A stretch of DNA of 64,000 nucleotides. Origin: Macrotis lagotis. Taxonomy: Eukaryota; Chordata; Mammalia; Peramelemorphia; Peramelidae. The translations under genes and the position numbers were made by a program. Numbering within the stretch: position 1 is the stretch's first letter; the number at the start of each line of letters is the position of its first letter. The DNA is taken from assembly GCF_037893015.1 (NCBI RefSeq), contig NC_133661.1:188364256-188428255 (forward strand). The letters are read 5' to 3'. Below are positions 44,824 to 56,239 of this stretch, piece after piece. The notes under the pieces were generated by a model that was not told where the DNA came from, did not search any database, and worked only from the letters and a program-made list of their open reading frames with translations.

Positions 44824-46528
44824 AATTTACATAACTTTGAATAACAAACTTCTTAATTTCTTTGCATAATATTTGACTTTTCTAATCAATTGCTTTGATT
44901 ATCCTCAACCTCCAGTATCCAATCTATAAAATGAAGGGACTAGACCAGATGACTTGTTAGATTGCTTTCAACTTTAAATTCTTATTCCTAATTCTTAAAT
45001 AAAAATTAAGAATAAAAAATGAACAAGTCATTAGAATAGTCAATCTCATGCTTTTTTAAGATGGAGATTAATTTTTAGCTTAGTATTTTCCTTACCTATA
45101 GTTATTTGGATAATTTTGTTAAGAACTAATAACTAATATGTGTTTTTTACTTTTTAGTAACTATTTACAAGAGACATTTTTTATCTAACTGAGGAACATT
45201 TTTGAAGATTACCTGAATGTTGCTATGTTTATAGTCATAATCTTGTATGAGGTTAAGAATATTTTCCCATGAAGACCTGTTCTGTACTTTCTTAGGGAGA
45301 AGGAAGCCTATTGTTAAAGGAAGAATTTTCACTTTATTTGAGTAGAGAATTGTTAACATCCTTTTCTTCCTTCAAACTTGTTGCAACCTATCTGAGCAGC
45401 AAAACTTTATCCTATGCTACACTGCCAAATATCACAGTCTTGAAAAGATGTATCTTCAATAACTGTTGTAAAAAAATGTGCTTTAGAAATGGATTATTTG
45501 CTCATTTTATCAGTGTTATTTTTTCCCATATGAAAGTAATTTAAATTTAAAGCATATCAATGATGTACCCATTGAATCATCTGAAAAAAAGTTCATTTTC
45601 CCATTCACCAGTCAAGCCCGTATCTAAAACCACTGATTGTGAGGTAAAATGAAAAGAGCCTTCAGTTTTTTAAAAATATGTTTTATGGTTTCTTAATGCT
45701 AAATTTTTCAAAATCTGTCTACAAATAAAGATAATTTTACATGTTCACAGTATTCTATTCATTATCTACCTTTGAAAAGGTAGAAAAACTTCAACTCTTG
45801 CAAAAATGCAATGATTAGTTAATTTTGGGTTTGAATTCCTTTGAGCATTGTGCAATAATACCATTTGCATTACCTTACACAAATCATATAACCATCCTGG
45901 ACCTCAGTTTACTCATCTATAAAATGAATGCATTGGGTCTCTACCATTCCCTTTAGCTCTAGGCATATGATTCCATGATCCAATAAGCATGGGTGTTCAT
46001 AGAATGTGGGCCTGATGTATTGGAACAATTTGGATACATTATTATCATTTGCTCTTTCCCTGGGGACTTGCCTCCCTGGATAAACCTGCTCATTTTCTGT
46101 ACAAATCTATGCCTAAAAGTTGTATTTTATGTGTCAGTATATGTATGATGATTATAAATCATGGATATTCTAATCCTGCCAATTCTTTCTTTAGCTATAT
46201 GCCTAACAATTTTTAACTGCTTTAGTTACTGGGCATCCTCAGCCCTGACTACTAATTCAGAGATTTATTCCTAGCTGAGGAAAAGGAAAGGAAGTTAAGC
46301 ATGATATTGTGAAGTTGAACAGGGGTCTTTCTTCAGTATAGTGACCATATTTACAAAGAATGGTACCACTTTTCATGGTGATGACATGTGATTCACAAAC
46401 CCTACCTTTTTGAAGCAAAACAAAACAGATCACTGAAAGAACTTAGATAGTTGGATTTGAGACAAAAAAGATGATTTTAGGAGAACCCTAAAATGGCATG
46501 GAAAACCAGACCAAAAGCAGTTATCCCT
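44824..46528 (+). repeat. Segmental duplication copy 2 (partner at 4704-8935)
   Basis: Same order and orientation as copy 1 and free of its two L1-type insertions, so it shows the ancestral state. It includes CORE-SINE/L3-type tails at about 44785-44985 and 45810-45990. The alignment stops at about 46528, where a sense L1 begins. Confidence 0.93.
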
Positions 46529-46539
46529 CCCATCATAAA

Positions 46540-47045
46540 GACTGGAACAAAAAAAAAACAATCCTGGAAAACATCATGCAGGAAATTATAAGTGAATACT
46601 GTCCAAATCTGATAGAACAAGATAACATTATAACTATTGAAGAAATCCATAGAACCCCTCTAAAAAGAGACCCCAGGATCAAAACTTCAAGGCTTGTGAT
46701 AGCCAAATTCCCAAACTCTCAAATAAAAGAGAGAATTGCAAGCAGCAAAAATAAAACAATTCAAATAAAAAGGAGACACAATCAAACTCATATAGGACCT
46801 ATCAGCCTCAACACTGATGGATCAGAAGACATTGAATATCATATTAAAGAGAGCAAAGGATCTGAGTACACCCCAGAATGTACTACCCTGCAAAATTCAG
46901 TCTATACTGTCAGGGGAAAAGATGGATTTTTAACAAAATAGAGGTCTTCCAGAATTTCTTGACACAAAACCCAGAACTGAACAGAGAATTAAATCACCAA
47001 ATACACAACTCAAGATTTGCATACAAAAGGTGAATGAAAAATGGA
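46540..47045 (+). pseudogene. L1 ORF1, RRM and C-terminal part
   Basis: Readable blocks: ISEYCPNLIEQDNIITIEEI, HRTPLKRDPRIKTSRLVIAK and FPNSQIKERIA (RRM to linker). A frameshift then moves into the C-terminal domain, where the nucleotide order CAGGGGAAAAGATGGATTTT matches FQGKRW-type CTD sequence in the other copies. The N-terminal coiled coil is missing. Dead copy of the RNA chaperone. Confidence 0.88.
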
Positions 47046-47480
47046 ATGAAAAAACAAAACAAAACAAATAAATGTTGGTCAAGATCATCAAATTACATAT
47101 AATCCTAAAAGGGAAGAAGTAAGACTTCTAATTCTTTAGAACTTTACTTATTTTAGGATAATTAAAGGATAGAATATAAATGAGGAGAATGAATCTAAAG
47201 GATATTGGTATAACTGGAGCTTAACTCTCTACATTGTAGAGGTCCAAGATAGTATCACTGTGTTTGAAACAAAATGCCCCGAAGAAAAGCAGGGATGTTA
47301 AATTGAAATGGATTATGAAAACAGGGCATCATAAAATGTCAGGTCCTGAGTCAATGTCTCTGTAACTTTTAATCATTTGTAAATTTCTCAGGTAAGACCC
47401 CCAGAACCTCCCAGTACTCATAGATCTTTAAGATTCTTGCAATAATTAGATCAGGGTTTGAATTTACCAGTTCTTCACTT

Positions 47481-47696
47481 AACAAGGTGTTGAGTACCCT
47501 GGCTGTGGGAAGGAGGTTTAAAGTGAGAGGAGAATAGGCCTTGCTTCATTTAACAAGGAGTTAAGTAGCCAGAGTTGAGGGAGTGAGGTAAAATGTGAAA
47601 GAAAATTGACCTTCCTGGACTTAGCAAGGAGATGGTACCCTGACCTTGAATGGGAAAGGGACAGGTGGAGTAAGAGGTGAAAGAAAAGAGGCCTGG
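47481..47696 (+). repeat. 71 bp tandem repeat, about three units, in the L1 spacer
   Basis: Units begin AACAAGGTGTTGAGTACCCT (47481), AACAAGGAGTTAAGTAGCCA (47552) and AGCAAGGAGATGGTACCCTG (47623). The first two are 71 bp; the third is slightly longer. The 10 bases before 47481 resemble the end of a further unit. Confidence 0.85.
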
Positions 47697-48284
47697 GGAG
47701 GGTACACATAGTTCAAGAAATGATATGTTTATGTATAGTACTTGCATTCATGAGGAGGATTGGGGGGTGTACTTGAAAGATACTTGAAAAGGGGGTAAGG
47801 TCAAAATGATTATAATTATAATTTGTTTCAATTTGAGTCAATGCTGCTTATCAAGCAATAAAGTAAACAATCTGTGATGATACCTTGATAACAATATGAT
47901 CCCATAAAGCAATCAAATAATCAAAATGTGATTGATGATGCCTGATTAATAGTATTAGAGAGATAAATAATAACACCAAGGAAGAGACCCAAAGATGTAT
48001 ATTTTTAGAAGGAAGGATTGCAGAATGTGAATGTTGAGTAAATTCTATTCAATAGATTTAGCACAAAGAAGGAATAAGATACATCTCCAAAAATCTATCC
48101 TAAACAACAGGGAAGCAGGGAGGGGACTGGAAAAGGGAAAGATAATGGAATAAGGGACTGATAAAAGGGAAAACAAAGATATAAGCAAAAATAATCTAAA
48201 AGTTCAAAATTTTAAAAGTCAAGGGGTGAAGGCAGTAACATTTCAGTGAGGAGGAATAAAAGAAAAAGAAAGAGAAAAATATAA

Positions 48285-51200
48285 ATGAAGAACGATAGCA
48301 CACAGGGAAATACAGAATTAGTAATTATTTTAGGAAAGATTTTTTTTATTTTGAGTTTCCCAATTTTCCCCTAATATTGATTCCCTCCCCCTATCCCCCA
48401 CAGAAGGCATTCTGTTAGTCTTTACATTGTTTCCATGGTATACATTGATCTCAGTTGAATGTGATGAGAGAGAAATCATATCTTTAAGGAAAAAAAATAA
48501 AGTATAAGAGATAGCAAAATTACATGATAAGATATCAGGTTTTTTTTTAATTAAAGGTAATAGTATTTGGTCATTTTTCAAAGTCCACAGTTCTTTCTCA
48601 GGAAACAGATGGTATTCTCTATCCCAGATAGTCCCAAATTGTCCCTGATTGTTGCACTGATGGAATGGGCAAGTCCATCAAGGTTGATCATCACCCCTAT
48701 GTTGCTGTTAGGATCTACAGTGTTTTTCTGGTTCTGCTCGTCTTGCTCAGCATCAGTTCATGCAAATCCCTCCAGGCTTCCCTGAATTCCCATTCCTCCT
48801 GATTTCTAATAGAACAAGAGTGTTCCATGTCTTACATATACCACAGTTTGTTAAATGATTCCCCAAATGAAGGACATTTACTTAATTTCCAATTCTTTGC
48901 CACCACAAATAGGGTTGCTATGAATATTTTTGAACAAGTGATGTTTTCACCCTTTTTCATAATCTCTTCAGGGTATAAACCCAGGAGTGTTATAACTGGA
49001 TCAAAGGGTATGCACATTTTTGTTGCCCTTTGGGCATAATTCCAAATTGCTCTCCAGAAAGGTTGGGTGAGTTCAAGGCTCCACCAAAAATGTATTAATG
49101 TCCCAGATTTCCCACATCCCTTTCAATATTGATCATTGTCCTTTCTGGTCACACTGAGCAGTCTGAGAGGTGTGAGATGGTACCTCAGAGATGCATTTCT
49201 CTAATAAGTAATGATTTAGAGCAATTTTTCATATGACTATTGATCACTCTGATTTCCTCATCTGTAAATTGCCTTTGCATATCCTTTGACCATTTGTCAA
49301 TTGGGTAATGGCTTTTTTTTAATTTGACTCAGCTCTCTGTATATTTTGGAAATGATTCCTTTTCAGAAATCCTGGTTGTAAAAATTGTTTCACAATTTAC
49401 TAAATTTCTTTTGATTTTATATACAGTGGTTTTATCTGTGGAAAAAGGTTCTTAATTTAATGTAATCAAAATTATGTAGTTTGTTTTTAATGATGTTCTC
49501 CATCTCTTTCTTGGTGATAAACTGCTTCCATTTCCATAGATCTGACAGGTAACTACTCTTTGCTCTTTTAGTTTGCTTATAATATTGTTTCTTATGTCTA
49601 AATCCTGTATCCATTTGGATATTATCTTGGTATAATATGTAAGGTCTAATCCAAGTTTCTTCCATACTAACTTCCAATTTCCCAACAATTTTTATCCCAA
49701 TAGCTGGACCCTTTGGTTTTGTCAAACAGCAGATTACTATAATCATGTTCTGGTATTGTTATTCCACTGGTCCCCACTCTATTTTTTTAGCCACTACCAA
49801 ACAGTTTTGGTGGCTGATGCTTTCTAATATAATTTTAGATCTGGTAGGGCTAAGACACCTTCTTTTGTCCTTTTTTACATTGAATCTCTGGAAATTCTAG
49901 GCTTCTTATTTCTCCATATGAACTTACTTACTTTTTCTCACTCATTAAAATATTTTTTTGGAATTTTGATTGGTAGGTCACTAAACAGGTGTTTAGTTTT
50001 GGTAGAATTGTCATTCTTATTCTATTAGCTCTACCTATCCCTGAGCAGTTGATGTTTACCCAGTTATTTAAATCTGATTTTCTTTATGTGTGAAGTGTTT
50101 TGTAATTATTTTCAGAAAGTTTTTGAGTCTGCCTTGGCAAATAGACTCCTATGTATTTTATATTATCTGAGGTTACTTTGAATGGGATTTCTCTTTCTAG
50201 CACTTTCTGCTGCATTTTGCTAATCATATATAGAAATGTTGAGGATTTATGAGAGTTTATTTTATATACTGCAACTTTGCCAAAGTTCCTAATTATATCT
50301 AGTAGATTTTTAGATGATTTTTTTGGGATTCTCTAGGTGTACCATCATGTTGTCTACAAAGAGTGAGAGTTTTAGCTCTTCCTTCCCAGTTCTACAGAAT
50401 TAGTAATCTTAATTGTAAATGTGAATGGGATGAACTGTCCCATAAAATGGAAGTGGATAGCAGAATGGATTTAAAACCAGAATGCTACAATATGTTGTTT
50501 ACAAGAAACACACAGCAAAAAGGTAAAAGGTTAGAGCAAAATATATTTTTCCTTAGCTGAAGTAAAAAAAAATCTGGGGCTAGCAATTCTAATCTCAGAT
50601 AAAGTGAAAGCAAAACTCAATATCCTTAAAACAGATTAGGGAGGATACTGCATCTTCTAAAAGGGTACCACTGGTAATGAAACTATATCATTACTAAACA
50701 TCTCCACACCTATTGGTATAACATGCAAATGTCTAGAGGAAAAGATGAGTGAATTAAAAGGAGATATAAACAGCAAAACTTTAATAATGGGAGACCTCAG
50801 CCTCCATCTTTTAGAACTTGATAACAGCAAAATAAATAAAAAATAAGTTAAAAAGATGAATGAAATCTTATAAAACATAGTTATGTTAGACCTCTGGAGA
50901 AAACTGAATGGGGATAGCATAAAATACACTTTTTTCTCAGTAGTATATGGCACCTACACAAAAATTGACCATGTACTGTGGCATGAAAACTTTATAATCA
51001 AATGTTGAAAGAATGGAATTATCAACACACACTTCTCAGACCATGACGCAATAAAAATTAAATGTAACAAATGGTCAGGTAAAGATAAACCAAGAAATAA
51101 GTGGAAATTAAGTAATTATCTTGAATAATGAGTGGATCAAGCAGCAAATAATAGAAATGTCAGTAATTATATACCAGAAAATGATAATAATAAGACATAC

Positions 51201-52545
51201 CAAAATTTATGGGAATGCAGCCTAGGCAGTTTTGAGGAGAAACTTTATATCTCTAAATGCTTATATGAATAAAATAAAGAGAACATCAATGAATTGGTAA
51301 TGCAACTAAAAAAAGCCAGAAAAAAAATTAAAGATCCCTAATTAAATACCAAATTAGAAATTCTGAAAATCAAGACAGAAATAAATAAATAAAACCAAGA
51401 TTTGCTTTTATAAAAAAGTCAGTAAAATAGACAAATCTTTGGTTAATCTGATTTAAAAGAGAAAAAAAACATAACCAAGTTACCAGTATCAAAAATGATA
51501 AGGATGAACTAACTCCCAATTAGAAGGAAATTGAAGAGATAATTTAGATCTATTTTGCTGAAATGTATGCCAATAAATTGGATAACTTGAGTGAAATGGA
51601 TGAATATTTACAAAAATATAAACTGCCTAGATTAAAAGAAGAGAAAATAAATTGCTTAAATAATTCCATTTCAGAAAAAGAAATTGAAGAAACCATTAAT
51701 AAACTTCCTAAGGGAAAAGTCTCCAGGTACAGATGGATTTACAAGTGAATTCTATCAAACATTTAAGGAACAATTAATTCCCTTTCTACATAAATTATTT
51801 AAAAAAAAATAGGAGAGGATGGAGTTCTGCCAAACTCCTTTTATGACACCAACCTGTGATACCTGCTGATACCAGGAAGAAACAAATAAGACAAAGAAAA
51901 TTATAGACCAATCTCTCTAATGAATATTGATGCAAAAATCTTAAATAAAATTTTTGTAATGAAACTACAGCAAGTTGTTACCAAGGTAATACACCATGAT
52001 CAGGTTGGATTTATACCAAGTATACAGGAATGATTCAACATTAGGAAAACACTCAACATAATTAAACATATCAGCAGCAAAACCAACAGAAATCCTATGA
52101 TTTCTCAATAGATGCTAAAAATACCTTTTTTTGATATACATCATTCCTATTAAAACACTAGAAAGTTTAATAATAATGGAGTTTTCCTTAAAATAATAAA
52201 TGGCATCTATCTATAACATCAACAAATATTATATGTAATTGGATTAAACTTGGAGCATTTCCAATAAGATCAGGGGTGAAGCAAGGGTGCCCATTATCAG
52301 AATTACTATTCAGTATAGTAGTAGTAGTAGTAGAAAATGCTAGCAGTAGCAATAAGACAAAAAAAAAGAATCTGAAGGAATTGGAATTGCAATGAGGAAG
52401 CAAAATTTTCATTCTTTGCAGATATGATAGTATACTTCGAGAAACTGAGAAAATTATCTAAAAATCTCATTGAAATAATTAATAAATTTAGCAAAGTAGC
52501 AGGATATTAAGTAAACCCTCATAAATCAACAGCATTTCTTACAGA
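48285..52545 (+). pseudogene. L1 ORF2, split by a nested L1
   Basis: ATG at 48285-48287, then 13 codons to the nested insertion at 48326. After the TSD copy ending at 50407 the frame resumes with the endonuclease pattern VNVNGMNCPIK. An inter-domain block [20 protein letters not shown] lies at 51597-51660. At the RT active site the sequence at about 52415-52435 reads FFADMIVY, so one aspartate of FADD is missing. RT ends abruptly at about 52545. Many stops are present. Confidence 0.87.
48326..50392 (-). mobile_element. Nested 5'-truncated L1 with 15 bp TSD
   Basis: Perfect direct repeat TACAGAATTAGTAAT at 48311-48325 and 50393-50407. Antisense: 3' UTR on the left (C-rich tract at 48385-48410), ORF2 C-terminal part (49017-48832 and 49746-49432 readable, e.g. 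FIATLFVVAKNWKLSKCPSF), truncated just past the RT active site, which reads FVDN near 50355. Confidence 0.96.
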
Positions 52546-52665
52546 ACAATAATATTCCATAATATTCATGTAGCATAACTTGCTTAGCCATTGCTGAAGT
52601 GAGGGGCATCCCCCTCAATTCCCAATTCTTTGCCACTACAAAAAGCTGCTATGAATTATTTTTGA
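52546..52665 (-). mobile_element. L1 ORF2 C-end scrap
   Basis: The plus strand matches the reverse of the ORF2 C-terminal region seen at 13915-14035 (ATATTCCATAATATTCATGT; CCAATTCTTTGCCACTACAA). It joins the sense L1 head-on at 52545. Confidence 0.8.
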
Positions 52666-53634
52666 CATCTTTATATCTCTCTGTGCTTTGCTGTTCAGGA
52701 AATCCTGTTGTTCAAAGAATGAAAAGAAAATAGAAAAAAAGAACTTATCAAAACAAATACATTGACAATATATGCATAATTTAATACAGAAAATTCCTTA
52801 ACTGTACAAAAGAGGAAGGAGAAATGTTTTTTCCATCTCATTCACAAGGATCATTTAGTTTTAACATTTACAAATCTTTCAATCTTTCTCATTCAAGGTA
52901 TCAAGTAAAGAAATTTTGTGATGAAAAAAGAATGAAATCAATTTTTGAAAGATGTGAGGTCTTTCCCTTTATATTTGAATTGTTTGTTGGCTGAAAGCAG
53001 AAGGAAGGATAGTTTTCTTTAAAAAAATCACCTGATTTAAAGCATATGTGAAGAAACACAGTTTCACAAATAAAATATGAAGGGTACAGATTATTAGGTG
53101 GTCCAACTAAAGAAATAAACCTCAGATGGAAGTATTGAGTGGATTTGTCTGAGGGCAGGTAAAATTACTGATGAACCAGTGAATTGCGATCTTTTGGTTC
53201 ATTTGCATATATCCAATTTTAGAATTTGACAAGTTATATATATGAAGTGATAAATCAGATAACTATTTGGAGAAAGTGAGAATTAAATAGATACTCTGCT
53301 GAGTTTTGTAACTCCAGTGAGAAGCAAGTGAACCATAACGAATAACCCACTAATCAAAATCACTACTTTAAATCCATACTCACATTCATTACTAACATAT
53401 CCTTTTTTATTTTTTTGAATATTTTTATATGACTCTGAACAAGTCATAAGTTCATAAACAAGCAAGGAAGAGATGTTAATATTTAATTAATCCAACTCTC
53501 TCATTTTGCAAATTAAAAATTAGGCCCAAATTAATTCACTTACCATAACAGGAGCATTCATATCAGTATAGAGCTTAGATTTAAATTTGGATTTGAATCT
53601 AAATCTAGAACTTTTTACTTACACCAAAGTGGTT

Positions 53635-53728
53635 TCCTTCCTTCCTTCCTTCCTTCCTTCCTTCCTTCCTTCCTTCCTTCCTTCCTTCCTTCTTGCTTTC
53701 TTGCTTTCTTGCTTTCTTGCTTTCTTGT
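53635..53728. repeat. (TTCC)n then (CTTGCTTT)n microsatellite
   Basis: About 14 tetramer units followed by about four octamer units. Confidence 0.97.
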
Positions 53729-53908
53729 TTTCTTTTCTTTCATTTTAAAAATATATTTAAAATAAATATATTTTATTCTTCTACTTTTACAACTATATGC
53801 ATCAGTAGTTTTTAGCAATCATTTACTTTGGTAAAGTTTTAAGTTTCACATTTTTCTCCCTCCCTCCCTTTCCTCCCATCACTCCCTGAAAAAAGGCAAT
53901 CTAATACA

Positions 53909-53959
<51 letters not shown>

Positions 53960-53995
53960 GTATATATATACATATATATACATGTATATACATCT
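53909..53995. repeat. (TA)n microsatellite
   Basis: Long TA tract passing into ATATATGTATA/TACATATATA variants. Confidence 0.97.
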
Positions 53996-55381
53996 AGATT
54001 TAATATAGAAAACTACCTATCTTTTTAAATGAATATTTATTAATTAACAGCTGACTGCACATCTATTAAAAATTTGGTAATAGACGTAATCACAACAGAT
54101 ATTTGTATAATCACTATTGTAAGCTTTTGGTATTCTAATCTAACAATAAAGGAATATTTTTTATACATCAGTATTCTATATATTCATTTTAATGAAATAT
54201 TTCTGAAAATTTCTTCCAAAATTTCCCCTTCTCTCAACCCAACATGGAACTTTACTAAAATCTAAGTAATTTGATGTGTAAATTTCCATTTCTCTTTTTC
54301 TTCCACAAACAATTCTGATTTTCTTTTAACTCTTTTTATAACTGGAAAGTCAAGGGAAAATGACAGATAAAATGAAAAAAAGGGAAAGGGGGAAAAAATC
54401 CAAAATCATCAAATAAAAATTGTGTTTTTTTATGTCTTCACAACTCTGTTCTTAATCACTCAAAAATCTTTTGTTTCTTCTCTTTCTAGGTAAATCGTTC
54501 AAGAATTTAGCATTAATATTGAAGTGCTATCTTTGTTCAAATTCTATAATTAGTAAAGCATTAGGATGAGTTTGTAATGAGTATACTTGAGTCTCAAGGA
54601 GAAGACATTTCTTATTAAGACAGATGAATTATCTGATTTCAATTCTTGGATCTTCAATTTGTACAGAGTTGCCTTCTCCTCTTTGTTTGAAACAAAGAAC
54701 CTTACAGTTTAATCCAGACCTGACCCATGGTAACTTTGCCTTTCAATTTTACTTTTTACTATGTTTCAAACTCTTACTGTACTAACAAAATTTTAGAAAG
54801 CCGAGAATGGGGATGCTCCTTAATAAATAGCTAAAAGGGTACATATTAAAGGGGATAGGAATCTGCCACCAATTTCTGGAAGGTCTTGGAGTAAGTTCTG
54901 TCTTTGGTGAGTACAAATTGCCTGGTCTTATATCATTCATGTGCAATATGCTTGGCTACTTTCTATTACTGAAAGTTGAACTAAAATTGTCATCTCCTTT
55001 CACAGAGGGATATTCCTCACTGAAATTTTTCTATACTAGTGAAATTATTGAATATGGTTAAAATGCTTCTTTGTATTTCTTTATTTTTTTTCCAAGTTAA
55101 TGTAGGGCATTTAAAGAGCTACATAGTTAACTCTGCTAGATTGGTTAAACATTCCTCCTGTGATCCTTTTTCTGATCTTCATTTATTCTACAGGTCCATT
55201 TTATCATTAAGTTTAACTTTAACCCCCTATTGCTTTGAAATTATCCCAATTTCTAAATCAGTGCAATACAAACTAAGAAGGCTTTACTACCCATTTGTCC
55301 TATCCAAAATGTTCTGGAAAACCATTAATATCCAAGAGAATATGTGTTTGCCCAAAGTAAGAAAGAAAATGAGATTTATGC

Positions 55382-55411
55382 ATGAGTGAGTGAGTGAGTG
55401 TGTGTGTGTGT
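55382..55411. repeat. (GAGT)n/(GT)n short tract
   Basis: GAGTGAGTGAGTGAGTG followed by GT units. Confidence 0.9.
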
Positions 55412-55466
55412 AACCAAAAAAAAAACTATATGACCTCTACAAGACACATCCCCCACCCTTTCTTTC

Positions 55467-55470
<4 letters not shown>

Positions 55471-55537
<67 letters not shown>

Positions 55538-55566
55538 CCTCCCTCCCTCCTCCCTCCCTCCCTCCC
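55471..55566. repeat. (CT)n then (CCTC)n microsatellite
   Basis: About 30 CT units, then CCCT units. Its translation as a serine-leucine run is not a gene. Confidence 0.97.
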
Positions 55567-55701
55567 CTTGTTAACCAAGTATAATTCTACATCAGATTTC
55601 ATTTTATATTTTCACTTCCAATATTCATCATACATAACTATATTTTTATTTCTTTCTTGATTTCCTTCAGAAACTTAATGATCTAACTAAAATCACATAT
55701 T

Positions 55702-56235
55702 ATAGACCTGGCAAATCACTCAGAAGTGGCTGGATTTCTATTGCTGAGATTTTCTAGGACTTAGGTATCTAACTTTTCTTTTTTTGTATTTCAATTTACA
55801 ATATTGTATATGACTATTTTTGCTAGGTAATTTCCTAATTATAAGATCTCTTAAGCTACTCTGCACATACCCAGGTACTTTCTGCTGAGCAACTTCTCCT
55901 TCACTCATATGTGAATAACCAACTTTGCTATACTGAAGATGTATCACAAAAACATCTCCTTTGAAAGCTCCGTGGTCCAGATATTTTTTTCTCCTTGTCT
56001 CTGTTGGTTGTAAAATGGTTCTATTTGTAGCTATGACATATAACTGATATATAAATATGGCATATAATTGATATGATAACTGATAATTCTATACAATCCT
56101 TTATACCATGAATTTCCAAAAGTGTAATTGTTGGTTTCTTGGTACTAATAGACTTGCAGTCTTTGAGTCAGTTGACATTCACTGTAAATCCTTCCATGGT
56201 TCCAAATCTTTTTCTGCAATCTTCCCAAGATAATT
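55702..56235 (+). pseudogene. Second olfactory receptor relic, 5' half, heavily degraded
   Basis: Landmarks of an OR appear in order across three frames. They are: NHSEVAGFLLLRFSRT (55714 on; the expected ATG reads ATA at 55702); FSFFVFQFTILY (TM1); GNFLII (55826); ATLHIPRYFLLSNFSFTHM (TM2, 55861 on); FAILKM; KNISFESSVVQIFF (55948 on, pre-TM3); VAMTYN-stop-Y (56027-56047) where MAYDRY is expected. After that come LYTMNFQK (56099 on), an FES block and CKSFHGSK near the FCG motif of ECL2. About 5 residues are missing before KNISF and about 20 before ECL2. TM5-TM7 are absent; an RTE follows. Its subfamily differs from the OR at 41.2 kb. Confidence 0.85.
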
Positions 56236-56239
56236 AAAT

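Larger units (their letters stand above)
46530..52545 (+). mobile_element. Sense L1, old, interrupted by a nested antisense L1
   Basis: Order: ORF1 RRM and C-terminal part (46540-47045), an unusually long spacer (47046-48284) with a 71 bp tandem repeat, ORF2 start (48285), a nested L1 at 48326-50392 with TSD, then ORF2 endonuclease to RT (50408-52545). It lacks the ORF1 N-part and 5' UTR. The ORF2 C-end and 3' UTR are also missing; an antisense L1 scrap follows. Confidence 0.88.
52666..55701. other. Single-copy-like DNA with microsatellites, no gene
   Basis: Contains a LINE 3' UTR-like stretch at about 53740-53905 (CTCCCTCCCTCCCTTTCCTCC followed by AAGGCAATCTAATACAG). The 116-codon open frame at 55039-55389 has no recognisable domain. 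No other features are seen. Confidence 0.45.

Noticed and set aside
47465..47700. Regular repeat that might be a CRISPR array
   Set aside because: The units are contiguous 71 bp tandem copies without unique spacers, inside a mammalian L1.
53615..53818. 67-codon open frame with a (GRKE)n repeat
   Set aside because: It is the translation of a (TTCC)n microsatellite on the minus strand.
55039..55389. 116-codon open frame with a hydrophobic start
   Set aside because: It looks like a signal peptide at first, but no family pattern follows and it runs into a microsatellite.
55394..55660. 88-codon open frame with a long serine-leucine run
   Set aside because: It is the translation of a (CT)n/(CCTC)n microsatellite.
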